From assembly GCA_031368515.1 (NCBI GenBank), contig JANMNW010000074.1, forward strand, positions 1 through 8,938: a DNA stretch of 8,938 nucleotides, written 5' to 3'. The notes below the pieces were generated by a model that was given only the letters and a program-made list of their open reading frames with translations, was not told the DNA's origin and searched no databases. Positions 1 through 6,606 of the stretch are shown here, piece after piece (positions within the stretch are counted from its first letter, which is position 1; each line of letters starts with the position of its first letter). This stretch comes from CANJQH01 sp031368515. GTDB lineage: Bacteria; Chloroflexota; Anaerolineae; J036; Brachytrichaceae. A program made the position numbers and the translations under genes.

Positions 1-220
1 GCTGTCGTTCCGAGCGTAGCAAATTAATTCCGAGAGTAGAACCGTCAAACCGAGCGTAACATCGACATTCCGAGCGCAACACCGACATTCCAAAAGAAAC
101 ATCGTCATTCCAAAAGCAACATTGTCATTGCGAGCGCAACACCGTCATTCCGAGCGCCACACCGTCATTCCAAAAGTAACATCGTCATTCCGAGCGTGGC
201 ACCGTCATTCCGAGCGCAGC
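1..220. repeat. 20-bp tandem repeat array, 11 degenerate units
   Basis: The sequence falls into eleven consecutive 20-bp units with no insertion or deletion. The consensus is close to accgtcattccgagcgcaac. The first three units are the most diverged and the last ones are closest to consensus. Three units (81-100, 101-120 and 161-180) carry 'ccaaaag' in place of 'ccgagcg', so there are two sub-types. The array may continue left of the window edge. The last unit (201-220) runs directly into the longer interspersed repeat at 203-292, so the array looks like repeated copying of one arm of that repeat. A 20-bp period is not a multiple of three, and no open reading frame follows it. Function is unknown. 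Confidence 0.85.
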
Positions 221-292
221 GAGGAATCTTGAACGTGTGACGTGAGAGATCCTCTTCACAAGCTGGGGGCGAGCTCTTCGCTCAGGACGACG
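203..292. repeat. Imperfect inverted interspersed repeat
   Basis: The left arm (203-223, cgtcattccgagcgcagcgag) is imperfectly complementary to the right arm (274-292, ending in cgctcaggacgacg). An inner pair, 'gaggaatct' (221-229) and 'agagatcctc' (245-254), fits the same palindromic plan. About 19 bp that look unrelated (255-273) interrupt the right side. From general knowledge, palindromic repeats of the 'tcattccgagcg...gaggaatct' kind are scattered between genes in several environmental bacterial lineages. This copy is degenerate and lies about 35 bp upstream of the GH2 gene. It could form a hairpin in RNA, but no terminator-like T-tract follows. Confidence 0.55.
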
Positions 293-326
293 GCGGCGCG
301 CAGGATGTCAGTACAACTATTTCATC

Positions 327-3044
327 ATGTCTAGAAAACATATTTCCCTCGACGGCCTGTGGCAGTTTTGGCTGGACACCAGCGGCAAAGCCACGCTCAA
401 ATCGCTCAACCCAAGCACCGCGCGCAAGATCAAAGTGCCCGCGCCTTGGCAGGCCAACGACGGCCTGCGCGACGCCGTCGGCATCGGATGGTATCAGCGC
501 GGCTTCAAGCTCGCGGCAGCGGATCTGAAAGGCGGCGCAGTGGTGCTGCGCTTTGGCGCGGTCGACTACTTTGCCGATGTGTGGGTCAACGGCAAAAAAG
601 CCGGCTCGCACGAGGGCGGCTATCTGCCGTTTGAGTTGGATGTGACCAAGCTGGTTGTCGCCGGCGCCAACACTGTGGCCGTGCGCGTCGACGACACGCA
701 CGAGCGCTTCTCGGAAATCCCGCATGGCAAACAGTCGTGGTACGGGCCGATCTCCGGGTTGTGGCAATCAGTCGCGCTTGAGGTGCGCCCGCCAGCGCAC
801 ATCGCCGCACTCAAGCTCACGCCGCACGGCAACCAGATCGATGTCGAGGTCGCCGTCAACGGCAAAGCGTCCGGCGCCAGCGTGGCGCTCAGCGTGCTGG
901 ACCCGAAAAGCAAGACCGTCGCCACGGCCAGCGCAACCGTTGAAGGCGCGGTCGCGCGCGCGTCCCTCAGAGTGGCCGACGTCAAGCTGAGGGACATCGA
1001 CACGCCCAACCTCTACACCGTGCGCGCGTCGCTCGGCGACGACGAAGTTCAGGACACCTGCGGCTTTCGCACCATCGAATCGCGCGACGGCAAGCTGTGG
1101 CTCAACAGCCGCCCGATTTACATGCGCAGCGCGCTCGACCAGGACTACTACCCGGACGACATTTACACCCCGCCGTCGCTCGAATACATCGAAGATCAGT
1201 TCCGCAAAGCCAAGGCCATGGGCCTGAACAGCTTGCGCATCCACATCAAGATTGGCGATCCACGCTACTACATCGCCGCTGACCGCGTCGGCCTGCTGAT
1301 CTGGACCGAGATGCCCAACTGGCAGGTGCTGACCGACGCCACCCGCGCGCGCGCCAAAGCCACATTCGAGGGCATGCTGGCACGCGATTGGAACCGGCCC
1401 AGCATCGTCATCCGCAGCATCATCAACGAGGCCTGGGGCATCGACATCTACGACCCAAGCAACCGGCAATGGATGGCCGACACCTACGATTGGCTCAAAG
1501 CGCTCGACCCGGCGCGGCTAGTGGTCGACAACTCGGCCTGCCACAGCAACTTCCACGTCGTCACCGACATCGACGACATGCACATCTACTACACCGTGCC
1601 GGATCACTACACGCAATTCCGCGAGTGGACCTCGAGCTATGCCGCGCGGCCGAAGTGGACGTTCACGCCGCAGATCAGCGGTCCGGAAGAGCGCATGCGC
1701 TTTTTGCGCGGGCAGTGGAAGGCGGACTGGATCACGCCTGCGCCTGAAAATCGCCGCCGTGGCGACGAGCCGTTGATCGTGTCCGAATTCGGCAACTGGG
1801 GCCTTCCCGATGTCGAGAAGATTCGCGCGCACTATGGCGGCGATCCGTGGTGGTTCGACACCGGCCTGCAGCACGGCGAGGGCCAGGTGTATCCGCGCGG
1901 CATCGACGAGCGCTTTGCGTTGTATCGCATCGACCGAGCCTTCCCGACCTTAAAAGCGCTAACCGACGCCAGCCAGGACATGGAATTCGTCGCGCTGAAA
2001 TTCGAGTTGGAAGAGATGCGCCGCCATGCGAGCATTCAGGGCTATGTGATCACCGAGTTCACCGACCTGCACTGGGAGTGCAACGGCCTGCTCGATATGG
2101 CGCGCAACCCCAAGTCGTTCTACAAGACCATCGGCACGATCAACGCCGACGACGTCATCCTGCCCGACTGGTCGCGCGTGGCGTATTGGGAAGGCGAGCG
2201 CGTCGAAGTGAAGCTGGCGGTGTCGCAGTATTCGACGGGCGACCTGGCCAATAGCCGCATCGAGTGGTCGTTGCCCGGCACAAGCCTGTCCGGCGCGATC
2301 AACGGCGTCTCGCCCAAGCAGGCGGATGTGATCGACGCGGGCGTGGTGGCATTTGACGCACCGGCCACAACCAAGAGCCGCAAGCTCAAACTGGAGTTCA
2401 AGCTCGTCACGGATGGCAAAGTCACCGCGCGCAACCACCTCGATCTGTATGTGTTTGCGCGATCTTCGGCCGCGCCGTCAACTTCGGCCAAGGTCTACGC
2501 GCCCGAGCACGCCGAAGCCTTGCGCGCGCTGAACTACACGCTGGTCGACGACATCGCGCAGGCAGACGTGGTGGTAACCGGGCATCTGACCGAGGCTTTG
2601 CGCGAACACGTGCTGGCAGGCGGCAAAGTGCTGTGGCTGGCGGAAAGCGACGATGCACAGCAGACGCAGTTGACGGGAACCAATGGCGCGCACATCGGCC
2701 CGCGCGCTGGAACGACATGGTCGGGTGATTGGGCCAGCAACTTCAACTGGCTGTGCCAGGACGTACTATTCAAGGACATTCCCACTGGCGGGCGCGTCGA
2801 CTTCGCGTTTGTCGACCTGACGCCGGAGCATGTGATCCACGGCGTGCACCCGTACAGCTTCGGCGACGATGTGCATGCCGGTCTGTTTCTGGGCTGGATT
2901 CACAAAGCCGTGGCGCTTGTGGCCGAACGGCAGGTGGGCGCCGGACGCGTGCTTATCAGCACATTCCGGCTCAAAGATCACGTGGCCAAGCATCCGGTTG
3001 CGGCGGTGTTGTTGCGCGACATGCTGGCGCACACGGCGCGGTAA
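327..3044 (+). CDS. Glycoside hydrolase family 2 protein (beta-glycosidase)
   Basis: This 905-residue protein has the GH2 order of domains. An N-terminal sugar-binding jelly-roll covers about residues 5-155, with the family-like stretch SGLWQSVALEV at 143-153. An immunoglobulin-like sandwich follows (about 157-250), then a TIM barrel (about 255-610). The acid/base is probably E368 in IINEAW and the nucleophile E487 in VSEFGNWG. Both catalytic glutamates of a retaining GH2 enzyme are thus present. Residues about 615-715 look like another beta-sandwich. Residues about 720-905 look like a class I glutamine-amidotransferase-like fold (VVVTGHLTEALREHVLAGGK, then GAGRVLISTFRLKDH). No signal peptide is visible, so it is probably cytoplasmic. 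GH2 includes beta-galactosidases, glucuronidases, mannosidases and arabinosidases; the sequence alone does not fix the substrate. The start at ISLDGLWQF fits the family, but no Shine-Dalgarno precedes it. It is the first gene of a three-gene plus-strand run, 37 bp before the GH127 gene. Confidence 0.88.
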   Translation: MSRKHISLDGLWQFWLDTSGKATLKSLNPSTARKIKVPAPWQANDGLRDAVGIGWYQRGFKLAAADLKGGAVVLRFGAVDYFADVWVNGKKAGSHEGGYLPFELDVTKLVVAGANTVAVRVDDTHERFSEIPHGKQSWYGPISGLWQSVALEVRPPAHIAALKLTPHGNQIDVEVAVNGKASGASVALSVLDPKSKTVATASATVEGAVARASLRVADVKLRDIDTPNLYTVRASLGDDEVQDTCGFRTIESRDGKLWLNSRPIYMRSALDQDYYPDDIYTPPSLEYIEDQFRKAKAMGLNSLRIHIKIGDPRYYIAADRVGLLIWTEMPNWQVLTDATRARAKATFEGMLARDWNRPSIVIRSIINEAWGIDIYDPSNRQWMADTYDWLKALDPARLVVDNSACHSNFHVVTDIDDMHIYYTVPDHYTQFREWTSSYAARPKWTFTPQISGPEERMRFLRGQWKADWITPAPENRRRGDEPLIVSEFGNWGLPDVEKIRAHYGGDPWWFDTGLQHGEGQVYPRGIDERFALYRIDRAFPTLKALTDASQDMEFVALKFELEEMRRHASIQGYVITEFTDLHWECNGLLDMARNPKSFYKTIGTINADDVILPDWSRVAYWEGERVEVKLAVSQYSTGDLANSRIEWSLPGTSLSGAINGVSPKQADVIDAGVVAFDAPATTKSRKLKLEFKLVTDGKVTARNHLDLYVFARSSAAPSTSAKVYAPEHAEALRALNYTLVDDIAQADVVVTGHLTEALREHVLAGGKVLWLAESDDAQQTQLTGTNGAHIGPRAGTTWSGDWASNFNWLCQDVLFKDIPTGGRVDFAFVDLTPEHVIHGVHPYSFGDDVHAGLFLGWIHKAVALVAERQVGAGRVLISTFRLKDHVAKHPVAAVLLRDMLAHTAR

Positions 3045-3081
3045 CTGCTGGAGCACGCTTTTTGTGCTAAAACGCTCATCC

Positions 3082-5037
3082 ATGCCACTCACACCCCTTC
3101 CTTTCACCCGCGTCACTTTCAAGGATTCATTCTGGACCCACCGCATCCGGGTCAATCGCGAATCGACGCTGCCAACGATCTACAAGCAGCTGCAAGCGAC
3201 TGGCCGGCTAAAGGCATGGGACGGCACCTGGAAGAAGGGGGATCCGCAACCACCGCATGTTTTCTGGGACAGCGACACGGCCAAATGGATGGAAGGTGCC
3301 GCTTATTCGCTGGCCACCCACCCCGACAAAAAGCTCGAGCGCACGCTGGACAAAATGATCAGCCAGCTGGGCAAACTGCAACGCCGCGATGGCTATCTCA
3401 ACTCTCACTACCTCCAGGTGGAGATGCATAACCGCTGGACCAACCTGCGCGACAAACATGAGCTGTATTGCGCCGGGCACTTGATCGAGGCGGCTGTGGC
3501 GTATTTCGAAAGCACCGGCAAACGCGCATTTCTGGACATCATGCGCCGTTACGCCGATCATATCGACGCCACATTCGGACCCGAGAAAGGCAAGCTACGG
3601 GGCTATTGCGGTCACCAAGAGATTGAACTGGCGCTGGTCAAGCTCCACCGCGTCACGCGCGAAGCGCGCTATCTCAAACTTGCGCAATTCTTCATCGAAG
3701 AGCGCGGGCGCGGCAAAGCGTCTTGGGACAAAGCCGTGGCCGGGCGGGGGCGCTATGACCACTACTTCGACCTTGAAGCGCGCGAACGCGGCGAAGATCC
3801 ATCCAAATTCTGGGCCAAGACCTACGAGTATTTGCAGGCGCATGCGCCGGTGCGCGAGCAGACCGAAGTGGTCGGCCACGCCGTGCGCGCGGTGTATATG
3901 TACTCCGGTATGGCCGATTTGGATTTGCTCGACGCAAATAATGGCGATCCTTTTCTTCCTGCGCTTGAAAAGCTGTGGACACACGTGACCGGCAGACGCA
4001 TGTATGTGACGGGCGGCATCGGCCCCAGCGCCAGCAACGAAGGCTTCACCAGCGACTACGACCTGCCCGATGAAACCGCCTATGCCGAAACCTGTGCCGG
4101 CATCGGCTTGATGTTCTGGGCGCACCGCATGCTGCAGCTGACCGGCGACGCCAAATACGCCGATGTCATGGAGCGCGCGCTTTACAACAACGTGCTGCCC
4201 GGCGTCTCTCTGGATGGCACGCTGTTCAATTACGTCAACCCGCTGGCCTCGCGCGGCGCGCATCATCGCAAGACCTTTTTTGATTGCGCCTGCTGCCCGC
4301 CCAACGTGGTGCGGCTGATCGCCAGCGTCGGCAACTACTTTTACTCGACCAGCGACGATGGCGTGTGGGTCCACCTGTATGCGCAATCTGAGGCCAGCTT
4401 TGACGCTTTTGGCCTGGCGATCGAACAGAGCAGCGACTTTCCTTGGGATGGCGCAGTCACGCTCAAGCTCAAGCTCAACGCGCCGGCCGCGTTTACGCTG
4501 CGCCTGCGCATTCCGGAGTGGTGCGAGAACAGCTTTGTGCGCATTAACGGCGGCGTGGTCGAAGCGCATCAGGCGCAGATCGAAGCGGGTTACCTGCACA
4601 TCACACGCGAATGGCGCAGCGGCGATGTGGTCACCCTGAATATGGACATGCCCGTGCAGATGATCCATGCCAATCCAGCCGTGGCGCAAACGCTGGGGCG
4701 GGTGGCGCTTCAGCGCGGCCCGATCATCTATTGCATTGAGCAGGCCGACAATGGAACCCAGCTCGACCAGCTGCTGCTCGCGCGCGATGCTGAATGGACC
4801 ATGTCCAAACAGGCGGTTTTGCCCGGCGGCGCCATCCGCTTGCGCACGACGGCGCTGCGCGCGACGGATGCCGATTGGACCGATCAGCTCTATCGATTGA
4901 ACGCGCCAAGTTATCAGCGCGCCACCGTCACTGCCGTGCCCTATTGCGATTGGGACAACCGGGGCCAGGGCGAAATGCGCATCTGGCTGCGCTGCGCTTC
5001 AGCTCTTCCGCTCCCCGATAAAGCGACTTTGATGTAA
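3082..5037 (+). CDS. GH127 (DUF1680) beta-L-arabinofuranosidase-type enzyme
   Basis: This 651-residue protein matches the usual length of GH127/COG3533. The N-terminal FTRVTFKDSFWTHRIRVNR is typical of the family, which removes beta-linked L-arabinofuranose using a zinc-bound cysteine nucleophile. The catalytic residues known from Bifidobacterium HypBA1 can be placed. E320 (SNEGF) matches the general acid/base, and E336 and C338 (YAETCA) match two zinc ligands exactly 16 and 18 residues later. C404-C405 (CACCPPNV) match the nucleophile and last ligand. An alpha/alpha barrel (about 15-440) precedes C-terminal beta-sandwich domains. No signal peptide is seen. The frame is open upstream to 2869, but that stretch lies inside the GH2 gene and reads as non-family sequence. 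ATG 3082 is therefore chosen, though it lacks a Shine-Dalgarno. It probably shares a transcript with its neighbours. The exact substrate within the broad DUF1680 superfamily is uncertain. Confidence 0.9.
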   Translation: MPLTPLPFTRVTFKDSFWTHRIRVNRESTLPTIYKQLQATGRLKAWDGTWKKGDPQPPHVFWDSDTAKWMEGAAYSLATHPDKKLERTLDKMISQLGKLQRRDGYLNSHYLQVEMHNRWTNLRDKHELYCAGHLIEAAVAYFESTGKRAFLDIMRRYADHIDATFGPEKGKLRGYCGHQEIELALVKLHRVTREARYLKLAQFFIEERGRGKASWDKAVAGRGRYDHYFDLEARERGEDPSKFWAKTYEYLQAHAPVREQTEVVGHAVRAVYMYSGMADLDLLDANNGDPFLPALEKLWTHVTGRRMYVTGGIGPSASNEGFTSDYDLPDETAYAETCAGIGLMFWAHRMLQLTGDAKYADVMERALYNNVLPGVSLDGTLFNYVNPLASRGAHHRKTFFDCACCPPNVVRLIASVGNYFYSTSDDGVWVHLYAQSEASFDAFGLAIEQSSDFPWDGAVTLKLKLNAPAAFTLRLRIPEWCENSFVRINGGVVEAHQAQIEAGYLHITREWRSGDVVTLNMDMPVQMIHANPAVAQTLGRVALQRGPIIYCIEQADNGTQLDQLLLARDAEWTMSKQAVLPGGAIRLRTTALRATDADWTDQLYRLNAPSYQRATVTAVPYCDWDNRGQGEMRIWLRCASALPLPDKATLM

Positions 5038-5046
5038 AACCCCTGC

Positions 5047-6540
5047 ATGAAGCGCATCCTCATCGCCGAGTGCAGACAGGAAGTCTCAACGTTTAACCCA
5101 GTCGCCAGCAGCTATGCCGATTTCATCGTGCGGCGCGGCAACGAGTTTCAGGCCTATCATCACGCAGCGCGCAATGAAGTGGGCGGCGCGCTGGATGTGT
5201 TCGGCGAACGCGCCGATGTCGAAACAGTTTGCACCTATAGTGCGTTGTCCATCACCTCGGGCGGCACGCTGGGTGCGGCGGATCTCAAACGCATCACGGA
5301 CGAGCTGATCGAAAGCCTGCGCGCTGCGGCGCCGGCCGACGCCTTCTACTTTTGCCTGCATGGCGCAATGGCAGCGGCTGGTGAAGATGACCCGGAAGGC
5401 CTCTTTTTGCAGGAGGCGCGAAAGGTTCTGGGCGAAAGCATTCCGATTGTGGCCTCGTTCGACCTGCACGGCATCCTGACCGATCGCATCTTGCAGCAGG
5501 CCGACGCCATCGTCTGCTACCACACCTACCCGCACGTCGACTTCTACGAAACCGGGCAGCGCGCGGCGAAGCTGCTGCTCAAGATCATCGACGGCGCGGC
5601 CAAGCCCGTAACCGCGCGCGTGTTTGTGCCGGCTCTGGTTCGCGGCAATGAGTTGATCACCAGCAGTGGCGCGATCCGGCATCCGGTGCAGGCGGCGCAA
5701 GCGGTTGAAGCCAGCATGGGCGGGCTTTCGGCCGGTTTGTTCTGGGGCAATCCGTTTACCGACGTGGCCGCGCTGGGCTCCAACGGTTTTGCGGTGATCG
5801 ACGGCGACGCCGAGCGCGCCAAACGCGAAGCGCTGCGCATCGCCGAACTGTTCTGGCGCGACCACGAACGCATGCGCGTGCCGCTCACCAGCCTGCGCGA
5901 TGCGGCGGAAATCGTCAAAATCGCGCAGCATGGCACAACGATTTTGGTCGATGCCGCCGACGCCACCAGCTCGGGCGCATCGGGTGACAGCAACGCCATT
6001 GTGCGCGCGCTGCTCGATGCCGGTTTCACAGGCAGCGTGCTATCGCCTGTGGTCGATCCAGCCGCGGTGCGGGCGGCATTGGGCGCGGGCGTCGGTGCTC
6101 AGATCCAAACCCGCATCGGCGGCTCGCTCGATACCCGGCGATTCACGCCCATCGACACCACCGCCCGCGTTCGCTTGCTTTGCGACGGCCAGTTACAGAG
6201 CGAATCTTTTGGCGAACGTTGGGATGCGGGAGACAGCGCGGTGCTGCAAGCGGGCAACGTGACCTGGGTGGTCACAACTCGCCCTGTCAGCTTGTACGAT
6301 CGCACGTTGTTCTACGCCTGCGGCCAGGACCCGCGTCGCTTCGACGTGGTGGTGGTGAAATCGCCGCACTGCCAACCGCATATGTTTCGCGATTGGTCGG
6401 CGCGTTACATCGATGTCGATGCGCCCGGCGCCACCAGCGCCAATCTGCTAAGTCTCGGACACACACGCTGCGCGCGGCCGATGTGGCCGCTGGACGACGG
6501 CGTACGGTTTGAACCTGTCGTTCAGGTCTTTCGGCGTTAG
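5047..6540 (+). CDS. M81-family metallohydrolase (MlrC/microcystinase C-like)
   Basis: This 497-residue protein has the two-domain M81 layout. The N-terminal MKRILIAECRQEVSTFNP is the family start motif. The probable zinc ligands are D139 and H141 in SFDLHG and H163 in HTYPHVDFYETG. The spacing (2, then 22 residues) agrees with the zinc triad described for MlrC. The C-terminal MlrC_C domain starts near residue 298 (TILVDAADATSSGASGDSN) and ends with SPHCQPHMFRDW and DVDAPGATSANL. MlrC cleaves linear microcystin peptides, but most M81 proteins lie in genomes with no link to microcystin and their substrates are unknown. The gene begins 9 bp after the GH127 stop, so co-transcription and translational coupling are likely; no clear Shine-Dalgarno is present. 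The operon suggests a role in sugar or oligosaccharide use, for example hydrolysis of an amide-bearing conjugate, but this is inference. Confidence 0.9.
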   Translation: MKRILIAECRQEVSTFNPVASSYADFIVRRGNEFQAYHHAARNEVGGALDVFGERADVETVCTYSALSITSGGTLGAADLKRITDELIESLRAAAPADAFYFCLHGAMAAAGEDDPEGLFLQEARKVLGESIPIVASFDLHGILTDRILQQADAIVCYHTYPHVDFYETGQRAAKLLLKIIDGAAKPVTARVFVPALVRGNELITSSGAIRHPVQAAQAVEASMGGLSAGLFWGNPFTDVAALGSNGFAVIDGDAERAKREALRIAELFWRDHERMRVPLTSLRDAAEIVKIAQHGTTILVDAADATSSGASGDSNAIVRALLDAGFTGSVLSPVVDPAAVRAALGAGVGAQIQTRIGGSLDTRRFTPIDTTARVRLLCDGQLQSESFGERWDAGDSAVLQAGNVTWVVTTRPVSLYDRTLFYACGQDPRRFDVVVVKSPHCQPHMFRDWSARYIDVDAPGATSANLLSLGHTRCARPMWPLDDGVRFEPVVQVFRR

Positions 6541-6552
6541 TTTTCTCGACAT

Positions 6553-6589
6553 AGAGGACACAGTCTCTTTGTGATTTTATGTGTCCTCT
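6553..6589. terminator. Hairpin between convergent genes, possible two-way terminator
   Basis: A perfect 10-bp stem (agaggacaca at 6553-6562, tgtgtcctct at 6580-6589) encloses a 17-nt loop. It lies in the 66-bp gap between the ends of the M81 gene and the convergent dehydratase gene. The stem is only moderately GC-rich. No long T-run follows directly on the plus strand, while the minus strand exits through a short mixed tract before 6550. The position supports a terminator shared by both transcripts; the structure alone is moderate evidence. The 'gtgtcctctgtgttgaaaacc' style of sequence also resembles a common intergenic repeat. Confidence 0.5.
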
Positions 6590-6606
6590 GTGTTGAAAAC
6601 CAAGGG

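Noticed and set aside
1..220. CRISPR array
   Set aside because: The repeats are 20 bp back to back with no unique spacers, and no cas gene is present.
229..326. Sigma-70 type promoter before the GH2 gene (TTGAAC at 229-234, or TACAAC at 311-316)
   Set aside because: Neither has a matching partner box at suitable spacing, and both overlap or adjoin repeat-derived sequence.
3052..3068. Small hairpin agcac/gtgct between GH2 and GH127 as a terminator
   Set aside because: The stem is only 5 bp with T's in the loop and none after it; the 37-bp gap fits an operon junction.
2869..3081. Upstream extension of the GH127 reading frame
   Set aside because: It overlaps the end of the GH2 gene by 176 bp in another frame, reads as Cys/Trp/Arg-rich non-family sequence, and the family N-terminus begins at ATG 3082.
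3595..4689. Long antisense open frame (364 codons) across the GH127 gene
   Set aside because: High GC content opens long shadow frames. The reading shows no recognised family, is rich in Arg, Ala, His and Val, and lies wholly against a gene with an intact active site.
5086..5931. Antisense open frame of 281 codons in the M81 gene, with similar ones at 768-1469 and 7660-8454
   Set aside because: These are shadows of well-supported genes; composition is biased, and no domain or ribosome binding site supports them.
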